Of a DNA stretch of 64,000 nt, positions 45,053 to 58,214 are shown piece after piece. Source of the stretch: Cepaea nemoralis (lineage: Eukaryota; Mollusca; Gastropoda; Stylommatophora; Helicidae); assembly GCA_014155875.1 (NCBI GenBank), contig JACEFZ010028320.1:291001-355000 (forward strand). The letters are read 5' to 3'. Position numbers and translations under genes: made by a program. The notes beneath the pieces are model-generated. The model was given only the letters and a program-made list of their open reading frames with translations, was not told the DNA's origin and ran no database searches. Every line of letters starts with the position of its first letter. Position 1 is the first letter of the stretch.

Positions 45053-45252
45053 CAGTGTTTTTTAACCTTTCTGCTGGAGCAGACCCTTACGCAAATTTTT
45101 ACGTTGCTCAATGAACTCTGTGCAATGATCCAAGTGTCTGTCCTACTTTATGTAATAAACCGGATGCGCGGAAATATTGCATTTAGGCGATTTCGGTCTG
45201 TTTCGGCGGAACCCCTGGCTGCCACTCTCGGAACTCCGATTGAAAAACTCTG
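45053..45252 (+). mobile_element. 200-bp hAT-type MITE
   Basis: Starts CAGTGTTTTTTAACC and ends with an imperfect inverted partner (gattgaaaaactctg). Flanked by 8-bp near-identical duplicates ttctaggc (45045-45052) and ctctaggc (45253-45260). No coding capacity. Presumably mobilised by a hAT transposase. Confidence 0.75.
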
Positions 45253-45259
45253 CTCTAGG

Positions 45260-45438
45260 CTGTTTATTTAGGCCGGCCCTATTTATATATTTTGCAAACC
45301 TTATTATGAAATATATTCTATTACCAAAGGTACCGATAAACTTTATGTGTACCTTTGGTGAGCCTTAGCTTCACCAGTGACCTTGTGTTTCAATAGGAAT
45401 TTAATTATGTTTCTAATTCAAATCTTTGTTTTCATTTT
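45260..45438. other. Short spacer, nothing recognised
   Basis: AT-rich. Contains the near-duplicate taccaaaggtaccgataaac / gtgtacctttggtgag (small inverted pair at about 45322-45361). Confidence 0.35.
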
Positions 45439-45439
45439 C

Positions 45440-45655
45440 ACTGGTCTCTGTGGCTAAGGGCTTGCGAACGCGGTTTGTGAGCCCGAATACCCGGGTTCGA
45501 AACACGGCGGTGTTGGTTTTTTCGAAAAAGGTATAGAGGCCGGTCGTTCAGAAAGTAATGGCAAACTACTGAACGTAACACTTGCCTAGTACATCAACAG
45601 CAGCTGAAAATGCTGGTGTTGACTGCAACGTCCCGTAAGGGATACGTAACAAATT
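45440..45655 (+). repeat. SINE family B, full copy
   Basis: Differs at only a handful of positions from the copy at 10878-11094, including the shared start ctgtggct and end gggatacg. Confidence 0.82.
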
Positions 45656-45664
45656 TTTTTTAAA

Positions 45665-48057
45665 TTTTCATTTTCAGATCCCATGTACTTCATCCTTCAT
45701 TATAGCTACTAAAAAAAAAGAAAAGAGGACGACGAGTGTCGCGTTGTCAAAATGTATTTTTTTTTGGGGGGGGGGGGGGGGTGTAAAGCACTTCTTTGTG
45801 GAAACAAAGGACCAGAAAACCAGTTGCGTAATATGCAGAGAAATTGTTGACGTTTTTAAAGAGTACAATCTTCGGCGCCACTACGAAACAAAACATCTAT
45901 CAACATATTCAAAGTTTTCTGGAAAGGTACGCTCAGAGAAATATGAGTCCATGGAACGTGGTTTAGAAACATAAAGAAATCTCTTCACGAGAAAGTTTGC
46001 TGAAAATGAAGCTGTCACTCGTACAAGTTACAAAATAGTGCATAAGAAGGCTGAACGAGGAAAACCGTTTACTGATGGCAACTTCATCAAAGAGTGTATG
46101 ACATGTTTCCTGAGAAATTCGATTTGTTTGGAACTATCAGCATTTCGGCAAGTTCAGTTGTGCAACGAATAAAAGAACTTGGAGAGAACATAGTGCTACA
46201 GATATGCGAGAAAAACTAGGAATTTGTTGTGGTTTTCTCTGGCACTGGATGAGTCTACTGTTCTCTCGAGTACGTCGCAACTTCCCGTGTTCATTCGTGG
46301 TGTCAGTTTGGACTTTCAGATAACGGAAGAGTTGGCATCTGTTTGCAGCATGCATGGAATAACATCTGGAAAAGACATTTTCAAAGAAAGTGCAAAAAGC
46401 TTTGCAAGACTATAACTTTCAGTGGAATCAGCTTTGAGGTGTTACAGTTGATGGAGGAAAAAAACATGGCTGGAGTGAGCAAGGGTCTGATCCGGCAGAT
46501 CAGGACTCAGTTGGAAGATTTGCGAATTCCTGGCGCTCTGTTCATACACTGCATCATACAAAAGCAAGAACTCCGTGGGAAAGACTTAGATATTTCTTGT
46601 GTACTGAAACCAGGTGTTTCTCCTGTGAACTTCATTCGGTGACATGCACTCCATTACCGTCAGTTCCAGACGTTTCTTGAAGAAATTTGTTCTGAATTCT
46701 GTGACTTGTCTTATCACACATCAGTGAGTTGACTCCGCTGCGACAAAGTCCTGTTTCGTTTTTACAAGCTCCAAAACGAAATATATGTTTTCCTCACTGA
46801 AAAAGACGGAGCTGATCCACAGCTATCATATCCTACCTGGCTTTCAAAGTTGTCATTTTTGGTCGACCCCACACGAATGAACTAAATTTGAAACTTCACA
46901 GACAAGGATAACCTCGTCTGTGATCTCTACAGAATCATCAAAGAATTTCGGAGAAATATATCATTGTTTGAAGCACAACTAGAAGCAGAAAACGTTTATC
47001 ATTTTCACTGTTTCAATGAGGTTTGCGATACAATAACCGAAGATGTCAACCTCGATTTGCCGAAAAAAATTATTCGTGACTTGAAGAAGCATTTTTGTGG
47101 GGAGAGATTTTCAGATCTTGACAGAACCGAGAGTGACATTCCTCTGTTCCAGAATCCGTTTTATTGTAACGTTGATGATGTGCCAGTTGAACTACCGTTG
47201 GAGCGCACTGATTTGCAAGCTAATGACTTGTTGAAACAGAAGCACAGAGAAGGAAAACTTGATATCGTTGCTTACCTGATGTTGAGTTTCCGAAACTGAA
47301 GAAATTTGCCGCTGGTATGACATCAGTGTTTGGAACAACTTATGTCTGTGAGCAAACATTTTCAAAAATGAAGTATGTAAAGTCAACACATTGAACGAGA
47401 CTGACTGATGAACATTTGAAAGAAATTCTCATGATTAGATGCAGCAATTCCAAACCAAACATTGATGATATCTTGACAGCCAAATATTAGTTTCACATAT
47501 TTCACTACCTTTAATGCTGCTTAGTTCATGAGATTCGGATATGTGAACACTTTGGCTGATGCAACTATCTTTTTGTTTACATCACCTTCTTTGATAACCT
47601 GTTTTAGTAAATAAATATGTTGGTTGTCTTTATTTTTTTGTGTGCATTTCATGCCACTCACCCATGATTATCTTAGTTTTTCGCCTTTTTCCCCAGAACT
47701 ATCGTTCTGGCTTGCAAGTATTGTTAACGTTAGTTGCATATCAGTTATAGGACGTTTGCATTCAACACCAACAGTTTTTGCTGTTGTTGATGTCTTGGCA
47801 AGTTTACGTTCAGTAGTTTGCCATTGCTTTCTGAACGACGAGCACCCATACCATAGCGTAAAAACCTGCGCAACGCCGTCTGCTGCCAAATCGCGCACAG
47901 CTGAGTTTCGAACGCCGGTATGCGGGATTACGAACCGCGTCTGTAAGATCTTGGCCACGGAGGGTGTCGCAAGTGTTGTACAGAATGATTATGCCGCCCA
48001 CGCTCGTCATTGTGCCAGTTATCCGGCCCGCTGTGAGAAAAGTTTGATGACCCCTGC
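45665..48057 (+). pseudogene. hAT transposase relic, GTF2IRD2/ZBED-like, full length but degraded
   Basis: Begins with a BED-type zinc finger (TSCVICREIVDVFKEYNLRR, then HYETKH). Family motifs follow: FSLALDESTVLSSTSQLPVF and RGVSLDFQITEELASV (catalytic-domain start), then HGITSGKDIF, LRGKDLDISC, YHFHCFNEVC and DLDRTESDIPLFQNPF. At the C terminus are EQTFSKMKYVKS and RLTDEHLKEI. Many frameshifts and stops occur, plus a G-run at 45765-45781. The right end matches a hAT terminus (agtttgatgacccctg, ending 48057). No left inverted repeat was found. Reversed SINE B is inserted at 47760-47965. Confidence 0.82.
47760..47965 (-). repeat. SINE family B, reversed
   Basis: Reverse of the family B body (gtagtttgccattgctttct) and head (gagtttcgaacgccggtatg), within the hAT relic. 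Confidence 0.78.
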
Positions 48058-48485
48058 TCTAAGCTTAGCCATTGCGCTGGGAACCTGATAATTTTCAGAA
48101 TATTCAAGAAATTGTCTGGAGAATAAGGTAGGCGTCTAGTCGAGAAAGGGAACTGGTTTCCCTACCTCATTATGTCGTAGAATAAAATATACAATACAAT
48201 CAACAATACAATGTAAAAAGGACTCGCTTGTATCAGATTGGCACTCTACACCGGCTTGCAGCTTCTTTACTATCTGTAGTCATAGAGATGTGACAGTCGA
48301 CAACTTTAATGTCATAAACAGCTCACTTTTATGAAACTGACACTGTGACAATCAACAAGTCAGTGCACAACAGCTCGCTACCAGTCTACAACGACTACCT
48401 CTATCTTTACCTTCTATAACCATACAGATTAGACAATAAAAAATTTAATCAAAACAGGTTACATTTTTATCGTTCATTCCCTTTA
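48058..48485 (-). repeat. Exon-end-like intronic repeats next to SRCR exon 3
   Basis: At 48229-48257 the sequence tatcagattggcactctaca plus ccggc nearly copies the end of exon 3 (48910-48935). At about 48320-48350 acagctcacttttatgaaac repeats the donor region. Further variants sit at 48756-48900. These look like local partial duplications of the exon/donor area spread through the intron, later split by SINE D. Confidence 0.55.
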
Positions 48486-48757
48486 ATCTTAGGCGCAGTC
48501 CATACACAAACTACGTCTTCTAGTGCATCGGACTGATTTTTGCGTGTGGATTAATTTTTCCTATTACCAGTGTCCTTCGCTATCAGACGAACACACTCTG
48601 ACTTCTGAGGTATTTGTACTTTACTTCTCTGAGCCAAGGCCGAAAAGTCAACATCTTAGTCCAACAGACCAGTGTAAGGGTTAAACCCGCAACCCCATCA
48701 TCAGTACACGGGAAGTTTAAGTGGATACACTTACCCATTCAGCCATGCTGACCTCCT
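48486..48757 (-). repeat. SINE family D, reversed
   Basis: Reverse of the family D body (cagacgaacacactctgact, gaggtatttgtacttt) ending in ccattcagccatgctgacct. Confidence 0.75.
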
Positions 48758-48907
48758 CTTTTATGAAATTGACATTCTAGTCGGGGCTGCCTCTATCTTT
48801 ACCATTCATAGTCATAAAAATGAGACAATCAAATATCTAATGCCAAACAGCTTACTTTAATGAAACTGACACAGTGACACTCAACATTTCAATTATCAAC
48901 AGCTTAC

Positions 48908-49101
48908 TTTTATCAATTTGGCACTCCACACCGGCTAGTTCGTCCAGAGAGCAGTCATTCAGTACACTGTGAGGGCACTCGTTGAGGCTTGTCTCAGTGC
49001 CGAGACACTGTACATTATCCATGACAATAGTGCTCCTATCATTCTGCTCCTTCTGATTCTGCAGCCGCGTGCTATGTGTACTCTTCGTTGAAGCTGCACC
49101 T
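48908..49101 (-). CDS. Host protease exon 3: second half of SRCR domain A
   Basis: Encodes residues 91-156, with VMDNVQCLGTETSLNECPHS, NDCSLDELAGVECQ and a short IDK linker. Four cysteines complete the six-cysteine SRCR. The acceptor is ttcaag at 49102-49107 and the donor gtaagc at 48902-48907. Entry phase 2 completes the codon TT|A from exon 2 and exit phase 1 leads into the CTLD. The segment between the halves (STKSTHSTRLQNQKEQNDRS) is a polar insert of usual length. Partial copies of the exon's 3' end lie in the following intron. Confidence 0.92.
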
Positions 49102-49171
49102 CTTGAAACCATAGTAAATATATATTAGTAATATACTTGCATTATACACTATTCATATTAATTATATCATA

Positions 49172-49179
49172 AACTCCCC

Positions 49180-49246
<67 letters not shown>

Positions 49247-49255
49247 CCCCTCTCT

Positions 49256-49322
<67 letters not shown>

Positions 49323-49335
49323 TATATATATATAT
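49172..49335 (+). repeat. (CT)n(TA)n compound microsatellite
   Basis: A CT run of about 70 bases is followed by TA repeats. Retrotransposon 2 inserted in the TA part. Confidence 0.95.
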
Positions 49336-50198
<863 letters not shown>

Positions 50199-50505
50199 TC
50201 ACCCCCCCTCTTAAAAGAAAACTTCGTTTTCAAATATTGGGAGACTAAAACTTACTAAACATGTGACCCAGACATATAGCCTGGGTAGCCCTAAGTATGG
50301 CTGCACCTTACTCTAGCTACCACACTACATAATACATCAAATGCTCATATTACACTCCTATATTCATCACACATAAATACAACCATCTTTCTATCTTGTG
50401 TATCAATGCATGAACTAATACATCACATAATAATAATAATACATCATAGAAAAGCATTATACTTATGTACCCTCAGATCTCTTACTACTTCACGACCACA
50501 CAATA
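50199..50505. other. 3' noncoding end of retrotransposon 2
   Basis: The tract caccccccctctt at 50201-50213 (purine-rich in element sense) fits a polypurine tract next to the 3' LTR. The rest is AT-rich. Confidence 0.55.
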
Positions 50506-51880
50506 CTATTTGTGTACCGACCCTATATCAGGTGGTTCTGTTCTTGCATTAACCCACCTCTGATTCCTGTCGATGCTGTGTCTACCTTTCATGTACCCAT
50601 GACTCATGGTACCTCTACAATTACAACATCTGTTTGCTATCCCTAGCCCTGGGTCAGTAATGTCGAGAACACTCTTTTGACCTGACTCAACTTTCCTATC
50701 TGCATATTGCACCGTTACACTTGAGTCTCTGTTTAGTCTGAACTCTTTATTCAATCTTGGCCCATGTATCTGGCACCTTGCTTTCTGCTGCATACACCTT
50801 ATGCCTATGTGCCCTGCACATGCACTATCCTGAGCTGTTCTAGTATATCGGTCTCTATGTGCTAAAGGTACTGCTCCTTGCCCACGTGCAGTTCTGCTAT
50901 CTGAAAACCTGCGAGTGAGAACATTGTTCTTCCTCTCGAAGCACCCTCTACCTTTCTTTGACTGCCTATGTTCTACTCTCCTACACCCTTGGGAACATTT
51001 GTTCAGAGTAGTATCTTGTCTCTGGGATTCACTAGCACTATATTTGGGATCCATTCTCATCTGCTCCGCTGTACTATCCTTGTCCTGAGTTCCTGTGTCT
51101 ACTTCAAGTGCCTCTTCTACCTCAGCTATACTCTCTAATTTAGGTTCTCTTGTGGTAACTACTTCATTACTGCTTACCCTATATTTTTGGTCCCAATAAA
51201 CTATTTCCTCTTCTGTACAATCTTTAACTCCTATAACATTTCCTATGATCAAATCAGCCACTGGTGAGTCCAAAACACACGCTGTCACTCTTCCAGTGAT
51301 ATATGGTGTTTTTACTGTTATTATGGCTAATGGGTAGAACTCTACTGTGCCGTTGAATGTTATGCATCTAATCTTTTTCCCTGTATAATCCGAGGGATCT
51401 ATTAAACTTCTCCTCACTCCGATAGACGTACATCCGGAATCCCTAATTGTTAACGCTGGTCTATCATTGACAAATCCCTGATGCAGCTTCAGACTTCCTC
51501 CTTCATGCACTGCTGATCCTGCTTTTACTGTATGACCACATATTAGGACTGGCTGACTGTCTTTTTCAAAAAGAGGTTTGCACCCACTACAATCTTCATT
51601 GTTCATAGTCTCAATTACTTGCGCTGCATTTGAGTGCTCTGTTTCTCTCATCCTACATTGATGGCTGATATGCCCCTTCTTTCCACATTTGAAACAAGTA
51701 ATCTCCCTTTTAGTGTTGTTCGTTGGTCCATCTGATGGTTGTGCATCACACTCTGCTGCCTTGTGTCTCCAGGTCCCACAATTCCAACATCCGGCATAAT
51801 TTGGACGTCTCTGGAAGTTCCCTCTTCTATATGGGTACCGTCCTACTCTACCAACATTGTTTCCTCGGAAACCATTGTCT
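50506..51880 (-). pseudogene. Retrotransposon 2 zinc knuckles, protease and decayed integrase N-terminus
   Basis: Upstream of the first Met (51651) the same frame shows two CCHC knuckles, CWNCGTWRHKAAEC and CFKCGKKGHISHQC. Counting from that Met, the protease follows with LTIRDSGCTSIGVRRSLI (DSG at 71-73) and VADLIIGN (131-138). After an acidic linker, residues 261-320 read VPLAHRDRYTRTAQDSACAG, HIGIR and QYADRKVESGQ. This matches the HHCC region at the integrase N-terminus with the first His and the Cys pair lost. The frame ends at 50506 without DDE core or RT. Frame changes relative to gag occur near 51930. Confidence 0.78.
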
Positions 51881-52937
51881 TGAAGTTCTTGCTGCTCACC
51901 TTTCTGTGCCTGAATCCACAGCTTTTCGCCCTTGGTCTGATGAGTGGATTCTGGTCCTGTTTAGTGTACGCTGCACAGACTATTTCCTCACTCATTAGTT
52001 TCCCAATAGATACGTTAGGATGTGCAGTCATGTAGTTTTGCCCTAACTGAGACATTGTGTCTATGTCCTTTGGCTTCCGTTCCTCAAAGAACGCCACTAA
52101 ATTAGAATTGCATGCAGATACTACCTTGTCTCTTAACATTAGATCTACTAACTTATTAAAATCTTTCCCTACTTCTGCGAGCTCCATCCATTTGTTAAAT
52201 GTATTCTTTACAGTGTTAACAAAATCTGTGAAATCTTGATTTGTCTCTGGCACTAACTGTCTAAACTTTGTCCTATATCCATGCTCAGTGAGTTGGAACT
52301 TTGTCAGCAAACGTTGACGTAATATAGTGTAGTTGTTTCTTTCTTCTACAGGTAAATTGAACATGGTGTCTAGTGCCTTGCCCGTAAGAAATTCGCCAAG
52401 TCGCATCCCATACTCTCTCTCTGGAATACCTAACGCTTTGGCTGATGCCTCGAACCTGGCCAAATAATTTTCAAGTTGGTCTCGGTCTGTAAAATATGGC
52501 AGTTTTAATCTCTGTGACGACTGCGACGGTCTTCTGCTTTCCTCACTTTGACCTTTCGAAGATAGTTCTAGTTTTCTTAACTCGATTTCAGTTTGCATCT
52601 GGCACTTGATCTTCTCTTTCTCAATTTCCATTTCAGCTAACTTTACTTCCTGTAGACGTTTGTTTTCCATTTCAGCTAGTTTTACTTGTGTCTCTTTCTC
52701 TTCCTGTAGACGCTTGTTTTCCATTTCAGCTAGTTTTACTTGCGTCTCTTTCTCTTCCTGTAGACGCTTTGCCTCGCGTTCATTATGCCTCTCCTCTCTT
52801 TCCGTCTGCTTTTGTTCTTTCGCTTCTGCATACTCCTGTAACTCTTTACCTTTCAGGCCTATTCTTTCACCTGCTTCAATATAATCCATTAAAGTAGGCA
52901 TCTTGTACTTGTGGACACGTTGCTGTGAATCAGCCAA
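51843..52937 (-). CDS. Retrotransposon 2 Gag
   Basis: 364 residues. N-terminal KMPTLMDYIEAGERIGLKGK is followed by a long coiled coil with three repeats of QVKLAEMENKRLQE-type sequence. The capsid-like part is RLKLPYFTDRDQLENYLARF ... GEFLTGKALDTMF ... LTEHGYRTKFRQLVPE ... WMELAEVGKDFNKLVDLM. The last part matches the SCAN-like capsid C-terminal domain of Gmr1-type Gag and aligns with Gag of element 1. The knuckles are in another frame just downstream, after a frameshift. The internal coiled-coil repeat (about 18 residues) is visible in the DNA at 52670-52765. Confidence 0.85.
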   Translation of the reverse strand: MADSQQRVHKYKMPTLMDYIEAGERIGLKGKELQEYAEAKEQKQTEREERHNEREAKRLQEEKETQVKLAEMENKRLQEEKETQVKLAEMENKRLQEVKLAEMEIEKEKIKCQMQTEIELRKLELSSKGQSEESRRPSQSSQRLKLPYFTDRDQLENYLARFEASAKALGIPEREYGMRLGEFLTGKALDTMFNLPVEERNNYTILRQRLLTKFQLTEHGYRTKFRQLVPETNQDFTDFVNTVKNTFNKWMELAEVGKDFNKLVDLMLRDKVVSACNSNLVAFFEERKPKDIDTMSQLGQNYMTAHPNVSIGKLMSEEIVCAAYTKQDQNPLIRPRAKSCGFRHRKVSSKNFKTMVSEETMLVE

Positions 52938-55155
52938 CTATAAATGTGAAGACTCTGCTGTTAGTCTTTGTGTCACTTCCCTAAGTACACCCGCACTCCC
53001 TGTGTACATAAATCCGTAGTGCTACAATATCACTCTGTACTCACCCAGTCACTCTATAAGCACTAGGTAGTGAGGGGGGAAGTATCACCTATACTCCCTT
53101 ATATCTATATATCCATGACCACAAGTTCATGAAGTCCCTGGAAATATTGTTAAACATACATATAAATACATATACAAACAAATGGATGATAACACTAAGT
53201 GATGACTATCCAACGCTAGACTTCACAAGCTGAGTACACGGAGACGATGATGACACAGAAATAAACCACAGTAACAACCACAAGCTTGTGTAGGGACATC
53301 CACAGTGCGCGTAATATATAAATTTAAACTGACAAAGACCACTAGACAGCAGAAATGACGAAAGATCACAATAAAACATATATCCGAACACAACAAATAT
53401 CATATGTAAATATAACGAAAAGAAAGAGAGAAAGAAAAGGAATATATACTGAAAATATACACAGATTTGACGTTAGACCCAAAAGGCACGGTATATAATC
53501 TAGGACCACCCTGCTTCACTGCAGAATCAAACAAACCGACCTTACGATTTACTTCCCAGAAAACACATGGTGCACAGTAAGAAAATAAATTTTCGCCCCG
53601 CCTCCCGGCCTTCGAGAAGCAACACAAAATCCCCTACTCTTGACAAACACTGGACCACATACAAATAATTGCGTAACACCCGACAACAATAAATATGACG
53701 ATGGGAGCAAAACAATAAAAAATAATAATGTGTAACTGGTTGGCCGACAAATATGGGCCTATTAATCCGTCGCCAAAAGTTCTTTTTATTCAGTCACCAA
53801 AGTTTTTGTTCGTTTTAATAGTTATTCGCAATCCGCTGGAAATGTCTACGACACTAGATTTCAAAAGGACTGATTGATTTGTTGAGTGGTTCCTGAATTC
53901 ACGTGGTGATCACAAGTTCCAACTGTCGACAAAAGTTGAAGATGATAGTGATATCCAAACTGTTCTGTCTCGACACAGTCCGTAACGTTATTGTACTTTC
54001 TCTGTACGTGGTGGTACCACAGTAATAATCCAAAGTGTTCTTTCGATATGTTGTTACTTTCGTTGCGGAGATGGCGCTTCGCTGTATCATTAATGTTATG
54101 GATTTCCGTTACCCGACAAGATTCACCAAAAAGAAAAGGAGAATGGCAGCCAATGTTCAGCGCTTTAAATTTGGGTATATAAATCCTTATTGGCAAAGCA
54201 ATACAACCATGGTTGCGATGATGAGACGTTAAAACTGTTTGCTCATAACAGAATAATGATGACAATAATAGAACAGTTCAACAAAGGCGAAACATAAAAT
54301 CTGGCTTTCTTTCAAAACAACCTTGTTTTGTTCATTCACAATGAGTCATCTTGACCACACTAGGCCGTGGAAATTTTCCTGAGTACCTTTCCTCCTTCCA
54401 CCCCCAACTCACAATGTCACCTCAATTTCTCTTTATCACTCTCAGTGAAAAATTCCTCCGTAAAACAGTTTTCACACAAACTTGACAGCCCCACCCGGCT
54501 GCTATATTAACTCCGTGGAAAATCACACTTTCCACTGCTGCCCTAGCACGGCTGTGGTAGGGGTTAACGTAACTTTCCCCTCGTACCTGGACGCTGGTGT
54601 CTCCACCCGTCCTATTTACTGCGTCGAAAAATCTTGACCAGTCAACTTGCGACAACACGGTGCGCTTGCCTCGCACACACACACCTGTCAAATATCTTTG
54701 GTTCCCAATCCTGTCATTATCACCGCCAGCGACGTCCTACACACACACACGCTGCCCTCGCCACTCTGGATTCAACACTCGTCTTTCATCGCCGCGTCTG
54801 CTAGTTTCAGCACTCCTGCCTGGTATCAAATTTACCTGTCACCGTAATGGACTCTCCTGGTTAGTCTGTATGGCGTGTCTTTATCACCTACTTTTGTGCT
54901 GCCGCTGTTTTTTTGACACCCCCACTCGCTCTAGCGATATGGTTGGTTCCAATTCACCTGTAGTGGACTTGACGTGAACTGTCTGTAGCCAGTTACCGCA
55001 CGGAGAAAAACTCAGTGTTTATACGGTGGACACACTCCGCTGTCCACCCTCTCTCCGCGAAGAGCCCACAAACTATCTCAGAATGACAACACTGTCTATA
55101 ATGCAATGTGTTTCTCAATATATCCCCGTCGTTCTTGCCAGGACAGACCCCAGAA
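52938..55155. other. Leader of retrotransposon 2
   Basis: About 2.2 kb between 5' LTR and gag. Several 60-134-codon frames occur but none has a motif. Unusually long, as in element 1. No clear primer-binding site next to the LTR. Confidence 0.5.
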
Positions 55156-55379
55156 TGTCACACGTCGTTCTTGATGATAATATCAATGTTCTTGATGATC
55201 TTTGCTTGATATTGTCGTGTGATGGTCGTTGTCTAGGTAACGATGTTCATGGTGTGTCAATTGAGATATATAACTGTCTCTTAATCCAACTCACCCCAGA
55301 AGTGCACCTTCACCAGTCATGAAACAAGATTGAGTTGGCGCACATAATCATTTATTCCAGAAATAAGACGGACAGACGG

Positions 55380-55444
<65 letters not shown>

Positions 55445-55976
55445 AGAAACAATGTAAATCCATAGAATATAAATATCCTCCTCACAATTTAACCAGCACA
55501 CATCAATGCCTTCTCACGGCCTGCTTCTTATCTCAATCCACAAGACAGGTAATCCAGCTACTATCCACGGCTGGATCTCCCACAATACAACCCACACATT
55601 GGGTTGGAGCCACTGCTCAACTATAGAACCCACTCTGGTTCAGGCCTGTCTTCACAACTCGGAGCATAACACAACCCCGTTGTCCGTGGACTACCGACTA
55701 CCTTCGGTATCTCAAACTCAACTCCCTGAAACGACCTGCCCCGCAGTCAGTCTCTTCTCTCACTGCCCTTCCAGTCTCCTAACTTCACACAACACACAAC
55801 TGTCTTTCGCCCCATCCGCCTTAGGGGTTTTTTCCCTCTACCCTCACTATTTTATTTCTCAGGACTGGCTGTTTTTCTCATAGCCAAGTCAGTCACTTTA
55901 CTGTCTCCCACTCTCATCTCCATTCTTCCTCATGCCCGGTCACTCACCTCAATGTCACTGACCCAGGCTTATGTCA
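55156..55976 (-). repeat. 5' LTR of retrotransposon 2 with internal (TA)n
   Basis: 821 bp. TA run at 55383-55442. Partner of 49336-50198. Confidence 0.94.
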
Positions 55977-55984
55977 TATATATA

Positions 55985-56484
<500 letters not shown>

Positions 56485-57025
56485 CATTTACTGAACAGAC
56501 AGCTGAGCATGAATTTAACTTCCTGTTAATCCGATGGGAACTAATTATGTTAATTCCTGCTGTCCCAAGTCGTTTATATCAGTTTATTTCTTTAACAATT
56601 CACATTGATTATATAATTTCCTTTTGGACAGTTATTCCGCCCTTTTGTTGTTCACGGGCCTCATAAGAAGGAAAAAATAGCAACACTGTGACCTATGTAG
56701 CGTGTCAAAAGGGAGGACTAAGGTGGTTTGATCCTTGCTGATTATTGCTGTCTCGAAACGCTGCTTGGAGTGTTTCCAATCAACGGCCTAGATAGAAAGC
56801 CAGACAGCGTCTTTCAAATTTGCTGCTAGATCACAAATGGCGCCCCGGGGTTCATGGTCTCCGTTGTGATGAAGTCAGCCAAGAACTTCACACCTTGCAC
56901 GTATCGAGGGAGAAAGAGAATCACAGCAAATCCCCAGCACGGTGGTAACGTTATCAAATCCTCAACAAGGCGGATTTTACAACGCAATTTGCTTGGGCTC
57001 CGGGTCAACCTATCCTCAAATGGGT
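56485..57025. other. Intronic stretch, nothing recognised
   Basis: Short frames on both strands near 56830-57010 show no known motif. Confidence 0.35.
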
Positions 57026-57029
57026 AACC

Positions 57030-57330
57030 ACGCAGGTCCGCGTGGTCGAATGGCGAATGGGTAATAACGCTTGTTCTTAAACATCCGGTCTGCTGATGCC
57101 GAGATTAGAGGTTCAATCCCTACACCGGATTGCTGGACTAAAATGTAGACTTGTTGTCCTTGACTTTGGGACGCAAATTACAAGTACCTCTGAAGTCGGA
57201 GTGGGTTCGCCTGATAGCGAGGGACACTGTTAATAGGGAGAACTAATAAACACGCAAAATTCAGTCCATCACTACTTTAAATAGTGTGTATGGACTACGC
57301 TTGAGCTCAAAGCCAGCGAGGGGAAAAATA
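57030..57330 (+). repeat. SINE family D
   Basis: Head gcgtggtcgaatgg, box B aggttcaatccc, body caagtacctctgaagtcgga, end gagctcaaagccagcg, then an A-run. Confidence 0.78.
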
Positions 57331-57394
57331 CAAAAAAAAAAAAAAAAAAAAAACAATGAGTAACCGGAGATGTCATGGGAAGTAAAGATAGCCG

Positions 57395-57570
57395 TAGTGA
57401 TGCGCGAGAATCGGTAGCGGTTCTCACCGCGTTGGTAACCTACGGGGTATGGGATCCGGCCGCACAGAAAGCAATGGCAAACTATACTGAGCGTAATCTT
57501 GCCTAGTATATCAACAGCAGCTGAAAAATGCTGATATAGACTCCAACGTCCTGTAACGGATACGCAAAAA
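57395..57570 (+). repeat. SINE family B, divergent subfamily
   Basis: Head gagaatcggtagcggttctc, body agaaagcaatggcaaacta, end tcctgtaacggatacgc. Confidence 0.72.
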
Positions 57571-57719
57571 AAGTGATATTCACTACATCGCCCATCGAAT
57601 ACCGAATGATGAATGAAATTATGCGGCTAGTACCAAGGCGTGAAAAAGGATCCCTTACTGGCTTTTCAAATTATAAAGTTTAGCTTATACGTTATCGCCA
57701 CATAGAATGGTTCACAATC

Positions 57720-58170
57720 ATTGGCCTAGCTTCATTATTTATTTTCTCGAGACATTTATTTTGTGTGGTGGTCATGGTCAGAATGGACAGTGCGAACACT
57801 ATGGTGCAGAGTATCAATCCTTGGTACATACAGCATCACAATCAGTCGTTGCTCAAAATTCGTTGCGACCTCAGCTTTCATTGCTGACCATCCTTTTCCT
57901 GGCCTTGATTATGATACAGACTAGATAACATCTGATTGAAGACTTCTGTTGAATGTCAAATTCAGAAATGCCATGGAGCTGATTCTTTCAATATTCCATC
58001 CGCACAGTTTTATTGTTGGCCTAGGTGTGCGTTTTATTGAAACTATCGCATGTCTTTCTACTGCCTGTACAACAGGAAGTCCACTGCTTTTGAAAGGGTT
58101 CTGCAGTTGTAATGCAATTGTTCTTTTGAGCAAAAATGTACATCTCATGAAAGATGGTAAATATTATAAT
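57720..58170 (-). pseudogene. RNase H-type LINE fragment (post-RT region)
   Basis: Minus frames with stops: RPGKGWSAMKAEVATNFEQR parallels KARKGLSAMRVMATTNIEQR of the LINE at 40430-41975, and AFLNLTFNRSLQSDVI precedes it. Same LINE clade, diverged copy. Confidence 0.6.
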
Positions 58171-58214
58171 TCATGTGAACTACAGCTTTGTTGTGTATTG
58201 CTAACGTAGTATTG

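Noticed and set aside
53861..55322. Several 60-130-codon frames in the leader of LTR element 2 as candidate extra genes
   Set aside because: No domain recognised, mutually overlapping on both strands, inside a retrotransposon leader.
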